Source of the DNA: Hyphomonadaceae bacterium
GTDB lineage: Bacteria; Pseudomonadota; Alphaproteobacteria; Caulobacterales; Aquidulcibacteraceae
Reading direction: 5' to 3'
Assembly (NCBI GenBank): GCA_016791365.1
Contig: JAEUMT010000006.1
Coordinates: 1-64,000 of the forward strand
Length of the DNA: 64,000 nt
Part shown: positions 17,187 through 26,988 of the stretch, one piece after another
Layout: the number at the start of each line of letters is the position of its first letter
Position numbering within the stretch: position 1 is the first letter of the stretch
Made by a program: the position numbers and the translations under genes
Notes under the pieces: generated by a model
The model's input: only the letters and a program-made list of their open reading frames with translations
Told to the model about the DNA's origin: nothing
The model's database searches: none

Positions 17187-19655
17187 ATGGCGGCGAAGAA
17201 AAGGACCACCTCGGGTAAGAGCGATTCAGTCGGCGATCTCGCCGAGTACAACCGCAAGCGCGATTTCAAGAAGACAACAGAGCCCGCCGGCGGCGCCGTG
17301 AAAGACGCTGGCGGCATGTTCGTCGTGCAAAAGCACGCGGCGACGCGGTTGCACTACGATTTTCGGCTTGAGCACGATGGCGTGCTGATGAGCTGGGCGG
17401 TGCCGCAGGGCCCTTCCCTGGATCCCAGCATCAAGCGCCTCGCGATGCGCACCGAAAACCATCCGATCGAATATGGCGCCTTCGAAGGCGTCATTCCAAA
17501 GGGCGAATACGGCGCCGGCTCGGTGATCATTTGGGATACGGGCAAGGTGAAGTGGCTGCTCGATCCCGATGAGGGCATGGCGAAGGGCGAGCTGAAATTC
17601 GTGCTAGCCGGTGAGCGGCTGATGGGCGAATTTCACATGGTCAAGATCAAGCCGCGCGAGGGCGAGCGCGGCAATCCTTGGCTCCTGTTCAAATCGAAGG
17701 ACGCGTTCGCCGGCAAGGAAGACCCGGTCGCGCGTAGCGTGACCAGCGTGGTGTCGGGCCGCACGATTGAGGACGTGCGCTCGGGTGGCGCGCGCGTGTG
17801 GAGCAAGGGCGGCGAACGCGCGCCGAAAGCGGCGAAGCCGCCGAAATGGGCGTTCGTGGAACCGGCGCTGGCGACGCGCGTGGAGAAAGCGCCGGAGAGC
17901 GATGCCTGGATTCATGAGATCAAATATGACGGTTATCGCATCCAGGCGGCGGTGAGCGGTGATAGCGTGCGGCTTTACACCCGCACGGGCTTGGACTGGA
18001 CAGGCAAGTTTCAGTCTATCGCCGATGCATTAGCGGCGCTCAATCTGAAAGACGTGCTGCTGGATGGCGAAGTCGCTGTCGCGCAGGCAAGCGGCAAGAC
18101 GGATTTTTCGGCGCTGCAAAAATCGCTGGAGAGCGGTGTCGCCAAAGGCGTCTCTTACTTCGTTTTCGATCTGCTGGCCGATGGCGCGAAAGATCTGCGC
18201 AAGACGCCGCTGAGCGAGCGAAAAGCGCGCCTGGACAGGCTGCTGGCGAAAGCCAAAGCGCCGGTGCGCGTCAGCCCCCATTTCGAAGGCAATGGGCCCG
18301 CAGTGCTCGCGGCGTTTCGCGATCAGGGGCTTGAGGGCGTCGTTTCAAAGAAAGCGAGTTCGACCTATCAGAGCGGACGCACGAACTCGTGGCTCAAGGT
18401 GAAGCTGATCAACGAGCAGGAATTTGTGATCGTCGGCTATCAGCCATCGCTCAAGGGCCGCGCATTCGCGGCGCTGATGATGGCCGACCGCGTTGACGGC
18501 AAGCTTGTCTATCGCGGCAATGTCGGCACGGGGTTCAACGATAGAACACTCGCTTCGCTCTATGAGAAGCTGACGACACTCGAACGCGCGAAGCCGGCGC
18601 TCACCGTGCCGCGTCTTGCCGCCAAAGGCGCGAAGTGGGTTGAGCCAAAGCTGGTGGCGCAAGTGAAGTTCGCGGAGTTCACGAGCGAAGGCGCCATCCG
18701 GCATGGCGTTTTCCTCGGATTGCGCGGCGACAAAGCAGCGAAAGATGTGCAGGCCGAGCAAGCGGCGCCATCGATGCGCACACGCGTGCGGCTGACGCAC
18801 CCCGACAAAGTGCTCTTCCCCGAATCCGGCGTCACGAAAGCCGAACTGGCGGCCTATCTCGACATGGCCGCCGATCGCATGGGCGCGCATCTCTTTGGCC
18901 GGCCGGTAAGCTTGGTGCGCGCGCCGGACGGCGTCGGCAAGCAGACGTTCTTTCAGAAGCACGCGATGAAAGGCATGCCGAAGGAGATCAAGCTGATCGA
19001 GATCGCCGAGAGCGACGGCAAGCCGGAAGAGTACATTACGCTACCGGATGCAACCGCGATCGTTTCCGCGGCGCAAATCAGCGCACTGGAATTTCATCTC
19101 TGGGGCTCGAAGAACAAGGATCTGGAGCATCCCGACCGTCTGATCTTCGATCTCGATCCGGATGAGGACTTGGACTTTCAAATCGTCAAGCGCGCGGCGT
19201 TCGACATCAAAGCTCTGCTCGAAAGCGCCGACCTCGCATCGTTTGCGATGATCACCGGCGGCAAGGGCATTCACATTGTGCTCAACGTGAAACCGAAGCT
19301 TGAATGGGGCGAGTTCAAGCAATTCGCCGGTGATGTCGCAGAGCAAATCGCGGCGCTCGATCCCAAGCGCTTCGTCGCGAACATGTCGAAGGCCAAGCGC
19401 AAAGGCCGCATCTTCATCGACTATCTGCGCAATGGGCGCGGCGCGACTGCGATTGCGCCCTACTCACCGCGTGCGCGCGGCACAGCGCCCATAGCCGTGC
19501 CGGTGAGCTGGGATGAGCTGAAAACCATCCCTGCGGCGTCTGTGTTCAAGCTGAAAGACATGCACGCCCGGCTGAACGAGCCTGATCCATGGGCCGACTA
19601 CGCAAAAAGCGCGGTCGCCATCACAAAGACAACGCGAAGCAGATTAGGTCTCTAG
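17187..19655 (+). CDS. ligD: multifunctional ATP-dependent DNA ligase LigD
   Basis: Start at ATG 17187 (MAAKKRTT); the longer frame reads back through a palindromic repeat. The 822-aa product has the order 3'-phosphoesterase (about 45-160, RLHYDFRLEHDGVLMSWAVP), ATP-dependent ligase (about 225-525, adenylation lysine 246 in EIKYDGYR), and AEP-family polymerase/primase (about 545-822, LTHPDKVLFPESGVTKAELAAY and catalytic DLDPDED). PE-LIG-POL is the order seen in Pseudomonas-type LigD, unlike POL-PE-LIG in mycobacteria. It repairs double-strand breaks with Ku. Confidence 0.96.
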   Translation: MAAKKRTTSGKSDSVGDLAEYNRKRDFKKTTEPAGGAVKDAGGMFVVQKHAATRLHYDFRLEHDGVLMSWAVPQGPSLDPSIKRLAMRTENHPIEYGAFEGVIPKGEYGAGSVIIWDTGKVKWLLDPDEGMAKGELKFVLAGERLMGEFHMVKIKPREGERGNPWLLFKSKDAFAGKEDPVARSVTSVVSGRTIEDVRSGGARVWSKGGERAPKAAKPPKWAFVEPALATRVEKAPESDAWIHEIKYDGYRIQAAVSGDSVRLYTRTGLDWTGKFQSIADALAALNLKDVLLDGEVAVAQASGKTDFSALQKSLESGVAKGVSYFVFDLLADGAKDLRKTPLSERKARLDRLLAKAKAPVRVSPHFEGNGPAVLAAFRDQGLEGVVSKKASSTYQSGRTNSWLKVKLINEQEFVIVGYQPSLKGRAFAALMMADRVDGKLVYRGNVGTGFNDRTLASLYEKLTTLERAKPALTVPRLAAKGAKWVEPKLVAQVKFAEFTSEGAIRHGVFLGLRGDKAAKDVQAEQAAPSMRTRVRLTHPDKVLFPESGVTKAELAAYLDMAADRMGAHLFGRPVSLVRAPDGVGKQTFFQKHAMKGMPKEIKLIEIAESDGKPEEYITLPDATAIVSAAQISALEFHLWGSKNKDLEHPDRLIFDLDPDEDLDFQIVKRAAFDIKALLESADLASFAMITGGKGIHIVLNVKPKLEWGEFKQFAGDVAEQIAALDPKRFVANMSKAKRKGRIFIDYLRNGRGATAIAPYSPRARGTAPIAVPVSWDELKTIPAASVFKLKDMHARLNEPDPWADYAKSAVAITKTTRSRLGL

Positions 19656-19671
19656 CGCGGCGCGACCAAAA

Positions 19672-19699
19672 TTGCGGCGCCGTTGGCGCGCACTATAGT
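19672..19699 (+). promoter_or_regulatory. candidate sigma-70 promoter
   Basis: TTGCGG at 19672-19677, a 16-nt spacer and TATAGT at 19694-19699, just upstream of the lipoprotein gene at 19723. Transcription would start near 19706, giving a short leader. Confidence 0.4.
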
Positions 19700-19722
19700 G
19701 GCGGAAACCGGAGATGTTCCGC

Positions 19723-20472
19723 ATGCGCTACACGCTTCTTGCCGCTGCCGCCCTGCTCACCGCTTGCGGCCCATCCGAACCTCCGCCCGCCATTCCGACT
19801 GTACAAGCCATCGCCGCGCCATGGTTCATTTGCGACGCGATCAACGCGCCGTTGCTGTTGGTATTCGAGCGCGACGGGACCACGGCGCGCGTGGCGCAGT
19901 ACGACAAGCCGAACGGCGCGCTTATTCAGCGCACCGAGCATCAGATTGGCGAGTCGGAGGGTGCGGCCGGAAGCACCTACACAACGCTATCTCAGAACAA
20001 CGTCGAAGCGGGCCATGTTCGCCAGATCAATTCTGGCATGCTGGAGACACCAGGCGCCGCCTACACGCCCGCGTATTCGAGTGTGCGTCTTGGCGAGCGC
20101 GACATCGCTTGCCGTTGGTTGCCCCGCACACGATTGATGGGTTTCACCGGACGGCGCACCATTGTCGTCAGTGAGGATGGCGATGGCGACCTCCTCTATC
20201 ACGCCTATGACTTCGCGACGGCGGCGACCGCGCAGCCGATCGATATCGCTGAGAATGGCCGCACGACGACGTTCTCACTCGAAGTACGCGACGGAACCGA
20301 GCAGACGGACGCGAATGGCGCGCGCTATCAGTTCCAAGCGGACGCCGAGACGCAAATCGCTGTCGTTGCAGGGCGCGATGGCCGCGCCCGTGTGGACGTG
20401 ACCAAGCATGGTCCGAATCCGGCGCAGAGCGAGGATTTGATTGCATACGTAGAGGGTTCTGGGCCGGACTAG
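19723..20472 (+). CDS. hypothetical lipoprotein
   Basis: Start at ATG 19723, which has GGAG nine nt upstream; an in-frame ATG lies at 19714. The protein of about 249 aa has a lipoprotein signal (MRYTLLAAAALLTACGPS; lipobox LTAC) and a beta-rich soluble domain with two cysteines (WFICDAI and DIACRW). I do not recognise a family. The predicted site is the periplasmic face of a membrane. It appears monocistronic with its own promoter. Confidence 0.7.
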   Translation: MRYTLLAAAALLTACGPSEPPPAIPTVQAIAAPWFICDAINAPLLLVFERDGTTARVAQYDKPNGALIQRTEHQIGESEGAAGSTYTTLSQNNVEAGHVRQINSGMLETPGAAYTPAYSSVRLGERDIACRWLPRTRLMGFTGRRTIVVSEDGDGDLLYHAYDFATAATAQPIDIAENGRTTTFSLEVRDGTEQTDANGARYQFQADAETQIAVVAGRDGRARVDVTKHGPNPAQSEDLIAYVEGSGPD

Positions 20473-20528
20473 CATTGGCGCCGGAGGGCTGATCGTTTAA
20501 GCCACGCGGAGATTTCCGCGGAGCCTCC

Positions 20529-21329
20529 ATGACGTTCGCCACCTACGAAAAATCCGGTCGCGTTGCGACGATTACGCTGAACCGGCCCGAAAGCCGCAAC
20601 GCCATCGCGACCCAGCAAGATTGCGACGATCTCGCCGGCGCGCTGTGGAAGGCGAATGACGATGAAGGCGTCAATGCGGTGATCCTCACCGGCGCGGGCA
20701 AGTCGTTTTGCGCGGGCGGCGACCTCAAGGCGATCCGTGAGCGCAGCGGCATCGGTCCGCGCGCGACGCCGGACGGCACGCGCGCGAACTATCGACGTGG
20801 CGTGCATTCCGTGATCAAGGCGCTGGCGGATGTTGAGGTCGCGACGATCGCGGCGATCAATGGCCATGCGATCGGCTTGGGACTCGATATCGGCGTACTG
20901 TGCGACATCCGGCTTGCTGGCGCGTCGGCGAAGATGGCTTCGAGCTTTGTGAAAGTCGGCATCATTCCGGGCGACGGCGGCGCGTGGATCTTGACCAATG
21001 CCATCGGCGCATCGCGCGCGGCTGAATTGGTGCTTACAGGCGATACGATCGACGCGGATGAAGCAGCGCGGATCGGCCTGGTGTCACGCGTCGTTTCGGA
21101 CGAAGTGCTGATGGATGAGGCGCGCAAGGTGGCCGAGCGCATCGCTGTGAACCCTCCCCGCACGGTGCGGCTGGCAAAGCGGCTTCTGCGTGAGGCGCAG
21201 CATGGACGCTTGAGCGATGTGCTTGAATTGTCGGCCGCGTTCCAGGCGCTGGCGCACGAGACCCGCGATCACAAGGAAGCCGTGGACGCCTTCACCGAAA
21301 AGCGCACACCGAAGTTCACAGGCGAATGA
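20529..21329 (+). CDS. enoyl-CoA hydratase/isomerase family protein
   Basis: A 266-residue crotonase-fold protein. The oxyanion-hole glycine and CoA-binding segments are present (SFCAGGDLKAI, residues about 58-68; INGHAIGLGLDIGVLCDIRLA). At the positions of the two catalytic glutamates of classical enoyl-CoA hydratase it has KMASSFVKVGIIPGDGG, with Asp in PGDGG and no obvious first Glu, so activity may be isomerase or another crotonase reaction. A possible 3-methylglutaconyl-CoA hydratase role in leucine breakdown is not supported by position. A 6-bp hairpin (CGCGGA/TCCGCG) precedes the start. It is followed 1 bp later by the DUF72 gene. Confidence 0.88.
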   Translation: MTFATYEKSGRVATITLNRPESRNAIATQQDCDDLAGALWKANDDEGVNAVILTGAGKSFCAGGDLKAIRERSGIGPRATPDGTRANYRRGVHSVIKALADVEVATIAAINGHAIGLGLDIGVLCDIRLAGASAKMASSFVKVGIIPGDGGAWILTNAIGASRAAELVLTGDTIDADEAARIGLVSRVVSDEVLMDEARKVAERIAVNPPRTVRLAKRLLREAQHGRLSDVLELSAAFQALAHETRDHKEAVDAFTEKRTPKFTGE

Positions 21330-21330
21330 G

Positions 21331-22068
21331 ATGACGATCCGCGTCGGCATCGGCGGTTGGAGCTTTGAGCCTTGGGAGGAAACTTTCTATCCGCCCAAGC
21401 TCGCCGCGGCGAAGCAGCTGGAATACGCCTCAAGCAAGGTGACAGCGATCGAGATCAACGCGACCTTCTATCGGACACAAACCGCGACTTCGTTCAAGAA
21501 ATGGGCATCCTCCACGCCCGAGAACTTCATGTTCTCGGTAAAGGCGCCGCGCGCCGCGGTGCAGCGGAAGGATTTGCGCGAGGCGGCGCAATCGATCGAG
21601 TGGTTTTTCAATAGCGGTGTCGGCGAATTGGGTTCAAAGCTCGGACCAATCTTCTGGCAGATGGCGCCGTACAAGAAATTCGATGCCGACGAGATCAACG
21701 CCTATTTCGACATGCTGCCGGAGAAGCTGGGCAAGCTAAAACTGCGGCACGCGATCGAAGTGCGGCACGCGAGCTTCACGGATGAAACGTTCTTGAAGAT
21801 CGCGCGCGACCGCAACATCGCGGTTGTAACCGTGGAATCCGAGAAGCACCCGCTCATCGTCGAACCGACCGCGGATTTTTCCTACGCGCGCTTGGAGCTG
21901 ACGCAGGCTGATGAACCCGCGGGCTATCCGAAGGCCGCATTGAAGAAATGGGCCAAGACGGCGCGTGACTGGGAGAAGTCGGGCGACGTGTTCCTCTACT
22001 TCATCAGCGGCGCCAAAGAGCGCAATCCGGCGGCAGCCATGGCGATGCTGGACTTGTTGAAGGCGTAA
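21331..22068 (+). CDS. DUF72 family protein (YecE-like)
   Basis: Start at ATG 21331, directly after the crotonase stop; the 245-aa product begins with the diagnostic DUF72 pattern RVGIGGWSFEPWEETFYPP and continues IEINATFYRTQTATSFKKWAS. DUF72 proteins have a TIM-barrel-like fold and no settled function. The tight spacing suggests co-transcription with the crotonase. It ends at LDLLKA before a 90-bp gap that precedes the URC operon. Confidence 0.9.
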   Translation: MTIRVGIGGWSFEPWEETFYPPKLAAAKQLEYASSKVTAIEINATFYRTQTATSFKKWASSTPENFMFSVKAPRAAVQRKDLREAAQSIEWFFNSGVGELGSKLGPIFWQMAPYKKFDADEINAYFDMLPEKLGKLKLRHAIEVRHASFTDETFLKIARDRNIAVVTVESEKHPLIVEPTADFSYARLELTQADEPAGYPKAALKKWAKTARDWEKSGDVFLYFISGAKERNPAAAMAMLDLLKA

Positions 22069-22157
22069 TTGCGGCGACGCCCACGCGCCTTGCCTAACAG
22101 GCGCCGCACGCTCACATTACGAATCACGAGGGCGTATTCGACGCCGACGAAACAAAC

Positions 22158-23408
22158 ATGTCCGAAAACCGCATCGGTCACATCCGCCTGACTTCCCATC
22201 CGGGGACCGGCGCCGCGTTGCGCTTTCCAATTCATTGGGGCGCGGCGAGCGCGCAAGAGCGCGGGCCCGTGATTGGCTCGGTTACGACGGATCGCAACGC
22301 GATTGGCGCCTATGGCGGCGCGTACTCCGTGTATCGCGCGCTCGCGGTGTCGGCTGGCGCGCTGAACCCAAGCGTGCGACCGGATTTGAAAGACACTTCG
22401 CCGCTCGTGCAAATGGGGCCGTTTCCGCAATGGCGCGATGCGGGCAGAATCGTTTCACTTGACCCATGGGGTCACTTAGTTGCGGATGCGTTCAAGGCCG
22501 AGATTGATACAGGCGTCGACATTCGTCCGACGATCGCGATCACCAAGGCGCGCTTGTCGCTTCCCGAAGTGCGCGAGGCGATCCGCCTTAAACGTCTGAG
22601 TGTCGATGGCGCAATCGTGCACGAGAGTGGCGATGTCGCCGTGACCAAGGCGGCGATTGATCCGGTGTGGCATCTGCCCGGTGTCGCGGCGCGGTTCGGA
22701 GTCAGCGAAGAACGTTTGCGGCATACCTTGTTTGAGCAAACCGGCGGCATGTATCCGGAGTTGGTGACGCGTCCGGATTTGAGCGTCTTCCTGCCGCCAA
22801 TCGGCGGCATGACACTTTACATTTTTGGCGATCCCGCGGCGATCGCCGACCCTGCTCGGCGCCTCACGTGCCGTGTGCACGACGAGTGCAACGGCTCCGA
22901 CGTGTTCGGCTCTGACATATGCACCTGCCGCCCGTACCTCACGCACGGCATCGAAGAATGTGTGCGCGAAGCGCAGAACGGCGGCGCGGGACTGATCGTT
23001 TACAACCGCAAAGAAGGCCGCGCGCTTGGCGAGGTGACGAAGTTCCTCGTGTACAATGCACGCAAGCGTCAACCTGGAGGCGATCAGGCGGCCACCTATT
23101 TCGAGCGCACAGAATGCGTCGCAGGCGTCCAGGATGCGCGGTTTCAGCAATTGATGCCGGACGTGCTGCATTGGCTCGGCATTACGCGCATCGATCGCTT
23201 TGTCTCGATGTCGAATATGAAGCACGACGCGATCACGTCTTCGGGCATCGCCATCGGAGAGCGCGTGCCGATCCCGCCGGAACTGGTGCCGCCGGACGCG
23301 AGCGTCGAACTCGAAGCCAAGAAGGCCGCCGGCTATTTCAGCGCCGAAGCGGCGCCGACCGAGGAAGATCTAACCCGCACGGTGGGGCGTGACCTCAAGG
23401 ATTTCTGA
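22158..23408 (+). CDS. urc1: URC1-type GTP cyclohydrolase II homologue, uracil catabolism
   Basis: A 416-residue protein whose C-terminal half is a GTP cyclohydrolase II (RibA) domain with the zinc cysteines in HDECNGSDVFGSDICTC (Cys244, 255, 257). The N-terminal 200 residues are an extension not found in RibA. This architecture, followed directly by URC4 and a uracil phosphoribosyltransferase, identifies the URC1 protein of the URC uracil-degradation pathway first described in yeast, which yields urea and 3-hydroxypropionate. The exact URC1 reaction is not established as far as I know. It overlaps the next gene by 20 bp. Confidence 0.85.
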   Translation: MSENRIGHIRLTSHPGTGAALRFPIHWGAASAQERGPVIGSVTTDRNAIGAYGGAYSVYRALAVSAGALNPSVRPDLKDTSPLVQMGPFPQWRDAGRIVSLDPWGHLVADAFKAEIDTGVDIRPTIAITKARLSLPEVREAIRLKRLSVDGAIVHESGDVAVTKAAIDPVWHLPGVAARFGVSEERLRHTLFEQTGGMYPELVTRPDLSVFLPPIGGMTLYIFGDPAAIADPARRLTCRVHDECNGSDVFGSDICTCRPYLTHGIEECVREAQNGGAGLIVYNRKEGRALGEVTKFLVYNARKRQPGGDQAATYFERTECVAGVQDARFQQLMPDVLHWLGITRIDRFVSMSNMKHDAITSSGIAIGERVPIPPELVPPDASVELEAKKAAGYFSAEAAPTEEDLTRTVGRDLKDF

Positions 23409-24597
23409 CGCACACGCCCTGCTCAGCGCAGCGGCCGTGCGCACGCGCGCGAATGAGGCGTTCGCGCTGGCGGCGGCGGGCGAGTTGGACGACTGGACGC
23501 TCAATCTCGACGCACTGCCTGCGTGTGCGGATTTTGTCGCCAGCGTCGTGCGCGAACGTTATCCGACGCTCGACGTGCCATTCCATGCACGCTGGCGGCA
23601 CTTCGTCTTCGGCGGCCGCGACTTCTGGCGCGAGATTTCCAGCGACGTTACGTGGCACGGCGCCGACGCGAAGGCGCGCGCGGAGTTCGATCTGGCCATC
23701 ACCTCGGTGCTCCTAGATGCAGGCGCGGGCGCCGCTTGGCGGTTTGAAGACCCAAGCACCGACTTGATCGCCACGCGCTCGGAGGGCCTGGCGCTCGCGA
23801 GCTTGCGGCTGTTTGAGTGGGGCGGCTTCTCCGCCGATCCCACCGATCCATTGCGCGCCGATGCGGAGGGATTGGCGCGACTGGATGGCGCGGCGCTCGC
23901 GGATGCATTTCTGGTGCGCGACACCAATCCTCTTGAAGGCCTCGACGGTCGCGCGCGCTTGCTCAATCGGCTGGGGCAAACGGTAGATGCATGTCCTGCT
24001 CTCTTTGCGCTGCAAGATGCGCCGCGGCCCGGCGGGCTTTATGATGTGCTGAAGGCGCGCGCGGCGAACGGCGTACTCGCCGCACCGATCATTCTTGAAG
24101 TCCTCCTCGAAGCGCTCGGGCCGATCTGGGAAAATCGCCCCAGGCTCGATGGCGTTCCGCTCGGTGATTGCTGGCCGCATCCGCAGCTTGGCTATGTCCC
24201 GCTGCACAAGCTCTCGCAATGGCTTGCTTATTCGTTGATCGAGCCGCTTGAGGCGGCGGGCGTGCGCGTTGTTGAGATTGATGGGCTTACCGGACTGGCG
24301 GAATATCGCAACGGCGGGCTCTTCATCGACATGGGCGTACTATCGCTTCGCAACGATCAGGCGCGTTCGTACAATGTCAGCGATCCCGCGATCGTAGCCT
24401 GGCGTTCTTTGACGATTGCTTTGCTTGATCGCATCGCGCCGATGGTGCGCGAGAGATTGGGCCTAAGCGCCGAACAATTCCCGCTCGCCCGGGTTCTGGA
24501 GGGCGGCACTTGGGCGGCAGGCCGAGAGATCGCCCGCGCCAAGCGCGCCGGCGGCGGGCCGCCCCTTCTCATTCATAGCGATGGTACGGTGTTTTGA
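23389..24597 (+). CDS. urc4: URC4 family protein (DUF1688), uracil catabolism
   Basis: A 402-aa DUF1688 protein starting at GTG 23389, inside the end of urc1 (20-bp overlap). Typical family segments are [34 protein letters not shown] near the start, [13 protein letters not shown], and [32 protein letters not shown] sequence in the C-terminal half (GDCWPH). URC4 is essential for the URC pathway but its reaction is not assigned. The stop TGA shares its last base with the uracil phosphoribosyltransferase start, so the three genes are translationally coupled. Confidence 0.88.
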   Translation: MTSRISDAHALLSAAAVRTRANEAFALAAAGELDDWTLNLDALPACADFVASVVRERYPTLDVPFHARWRHFVFGGRDFWREISSDVTWHGADAKARAEFDLAITSVLLDAGAGAAWRFEDPSTDLIATRSEGLALASLRLFEWGGFSADPTDPLRADAEGLARLDGAALADAFLVRDTNPLEGLDGRARLLNRLGQTVDACPALFALQDAPRPGGLYDVLKARAANGVLAAPIILEVLLEALGPIWENRPRLDGVPLGDCWPHPQLGYVPLHKLSQWLAYSLIEPLEAAGVRVVEIDGLTGLAEYRNGGLFIDMGVLSLRNDQARSYNVSDPAIVAWRSLTIALLDRIAPMVRERLGLSAEQFPLARVLEGGTWAAGREIARAKRAGGGPPLLIHSDGTVF

Positions 24598-25226
24598 TGC
24601 AAGGCGTCACGATCGTCGATCACCCGTTGGTGCAGCACAAGCTTACGATCCTTCGCGACAAGGAGACGTCGACGCGATCGTTCCGCGCGCTGCTGCGCGA
24701 AATCAGCGTCTTGCTTTGCTACGAGGTGACACGCGATCTGCCGCTCGAAGATGTCGCGGTCGAAACGCCGGTGGCGGCGATGACAGGCAAACGGCTCGCG
24801 GGAAAGAAACTCGTGTTCGCACCAATCCTGCGCGCCGGCATGGGGTTGCTCGATGGCATGCTTGAACTGGTGCCGTCGGCGCGTGTGGCTCACATCGGCC
24901 TCTACCGCGATCCAAAAACGCTGAACGCCGTCGAGTATTATTTCAAGGCGCCGAGCGATGTGGCGGAACGGTTGGTCATTGTGATCGATCCCATGCTGGC
25001 GACGGGGCACACCGCGGTGGCGGCGCTCGATCGGTTAAAGGAGAACGGCGTTACCGATATTCGCCTCGTGTGCCTGCTTGCGGCGCCCGAAGGCGTCGAT
25101 GTCGTTCGCAGCCATCACCCCGACGTTTCGATCTGGACAGCGGCGATCGATGAACGGCTCAACGAGCACAGCTATATTGTGCCCGGCCTCGGGGACGCCG
25201 GCGACCGGATGTACGGCACCAAGTAA
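24597..25226 (+). CDS. upp: uracil phosphoribosyltransferase
   Basis: A 209-aa enzyme making UMP from uracil and PRPP. The PRPP-binding motif is [19 protein letters not shown], and the uracil-binding C-terminus ([15 protein letters not shown]) is intact. ATG 24597 overlaps the URC4 stop (TGATG); a TTG one codon earlier is less likely. In this position it is the URC6 counterpart, feeding uracil into the URC pathway, although it could also serve salvage. Confidence 0.94.
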   Translation: MQGVTIVDHPLVQHKLTILRDKETSTRSFRALLREISVLLCYEVTRDLPLEDVAVETPVAAMTGKRLAGKKLVFAPILRAGMGLLDGMLELVPSARVAHIGLYRDPKTLNAVEYYFKAPSDVAERLVIVIDPMLATGHTAVAALDRLKENGVTDIRLVCLLAAPEGVDVVRSHHPDVSIWTAAIDERLNEHSYIVPGLGDAGDRMYGTK

Positions 25227-25229
25227 ACG

Positions 25230-26981
25230 CTACCGCGCGCGGGTTGCCGCGATGTATTCGTCGACCTGACGTTCCAGCACCGGCAGCGTGACGCCGCCAT
25301 TGCCGAGCACCACATCGTGAAAGGCGCGGATGTCGAAGCGATCGCCAAGCGCGGCTTCGGCGCGCTGGCGTAACGCGACGATCTGCAGCTCGCCGATCTT
25401 GTAGGCGAGCGCTTGCCCCGGCCAGCCGATATAGCGATCCACTTCTGTGCGGATTTCGTGCGTCGATAGCGCTGTGTTCGCTTCCAGATAGTCGAGCGCG
25501 CGCTGACGCGACCAGCCCATCGAGTGCATGCCAGTATCAACAACCAATCGGCACGCCCGCCACATCTCATAGGTCAAACGGCCGAAGCGCTGATACGGCG
25601 TATGATAAATTCCCATCTCCTCACCGAGGCGCTCTGAATAGAGGCCCCAGCCCTCGCCGAACGCGTGCGGATAAAAAGTGCCGCGAAATTCAGGAAGATT
25701 CTCCAGTTCGCGCGCCATCGAAATTTGCGTGTGGTGTCCCGGCGCGGCTTCGTGCGCGGTCAGCGACGGCAAGACGTAGAGCGGACGCGTGTTGAGTGCG
25801 TAGGTATTGACCCAATACTCTCCCGCCTGATCGAGGCGCCCACCATTGTAGCGGCCGCCGGTATAGTTTGGCGCAATCGCCGCCGGGACAGGCTCAACCG
25901 TGTATGGACGCCGCGGAATACGCCCAAAATAATTGGGCATCTGGCCGTCGATCTCGCGCGTAATCCATGCAGCTTCACGCAGCAATTGCTCGGGTGTCGT
26001 TGCATAAAACTGCGGATCTGTACGCAAGAAGGTCAAGAACTCGGGAAACGTTCCTTGAAAGCCCGATGCCCGCATTTCCGTTTCCATCGCCGCCCGGATC
26101 CGCGCGACCTCCCGAAGACCGATTTGATGGATTTGCTGTGGCGTCGCGTCAGGCAGCGTCGTGAAATAGCGTACGAGATCGGCGTAATAGGCGCGGCCAT
26201 TCGGCAGGCGTTGCGCCGCGATTGTCGCACGGGCGCGCGGGGCGTATTCCGCTTCAAAGAAAGTTCTGAATTCGTCAAACGCCGGGATCACGCTGTTGGC
26301 GATTGCCGCACGGCCCGCTTCACGCAACCGCGCCCGCTCGGATTGCGGCACACTGGCTGGAAAGCGATCGAACGGGCCGAAAAGCCGCATCGTCTCGGGG
26401 TTGTCGAACCTAAAGCCGCTCACAACTTGCGAAACGCCAGTGATGATCTCGCGCGGCAACGTAAATCCGTCGCGCATGCCTTGGCGCATGTTGGCGATAT
26501 GCTCGCGGAAATAGCGCGGCATATCATTGAGACGCGCAATGTAGTTCTCATAGTCGCGCACCGTGCGCGGCGATTGCAGCTCATCGAGCAGGATGATGTC
26601 CGAGTAAAAGCCGCTATCGCTGTTGAGCGGCAGACGCCATTCGTTGTAGCGGCCAAGCGTCACGCGCTGGCTGACCATGAACTCAAACAGATCGTAACTC
26701 ACCTGCTCCTGACGTGTGAGTTGCGCGCGGTCGATCGTGCGCAGGCGAGCCAGAAACGCTTGGTTCTCGCGCAATTGCCGCGCGTTTGCCTCCGGGGTTA
26801 CCGACGGCAGGCGGTCATCATAGTCATGAATGCCGGCGCTCGTGGCGCTTAGCGGATCCTCGCGATATCCGAATGCGCGCTCATCGGAGAACAATCGCGA
26901 GAGCTCCGCACTGGGCGTTTGCGCCGCGGCGGCGCCGATTGAGGCCATCGAAAGCGCAAGCGCGAAAATCAGTCGTTTCAT
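25230..26981 (-). CDS. DUF885 metallopeptidase-like exported protein
   Basis: Start at ATG 26981, giving a 583-aa protein with a Sec signal peptide (MKRLIFALALSMASIGAAAAQT, cut after AAAAQ or nearby). It carries the DUF885 motif HEAAPGHHTQ, an HExxxGHH-type putative zinc site, followed by FYPHAFGEGWGLYSERLGEEMG. These proteins resemble M32/gluzincin-type peptidases and are probably periplasmic peptidases. It converges on the URC operon with 3 bp between the stops. Peptide degradation would suit the POT importer and X-Pro peptidase in this window. Confidence 0.88.
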   Translation of the reverse strand: MKRLIFALALSMASIGAAAAQTPSAELSRLFSDERAFGYREDPLSATSAGIHDYDDRLPSVTPEANARQLRENQAFLARLRTIDRAQLTRQEQVSYDLFEFMVSQRVTLGRYNEWRLPLNSDSGFYSDIILLDELQSPRTVRDYENYIARLNDMPRYFREHIANMRQGMRDGFTLPREIITGVSQVVSGFRFDNPETMRLFGPFDRFPASVPQSERARLREAGRAAIANSVIPAFDEFRTFFEAEYAPRARATIAAQRLPNGRAYYADLVRYFTTLPDATPQQIHQIGLREVARIRAAMETEMRASGFQGTFPEFLTFLRTDPQFYATTPEQLLREAAWITREIDGQMPNYFGRIPRRPYTVEPVPAAIAPNYTGGRYNGGRLDQAGEYWVNTYALNTRPLYVLPSLTAHEAAPGHHTQISMARELENLPEFRGTFYPHAFGEGWGLYSERLGEEMGIYHTPYQRFGRLTYEMWRACRLVVDTGMHSMGWSRQRALDYLEANTALSTHEIRTEVDRYIGWPGQALAYKIGELQIVALRQRAEAALGDRFDIRAFHDVVLGNGGVTLPVLERQVDEYIAATRAR

Positions 26982-26988
26982 GAGAGTC

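Noticed and set aside
20529..21329. Crotonase as the missing methylglutaconyl-CoA hydratase of leucine degradation
   Set aside because: It is 5.5 kb from ivd, on the other strand, and lacks the usual catalytic Glu pattern; the link is not supported.
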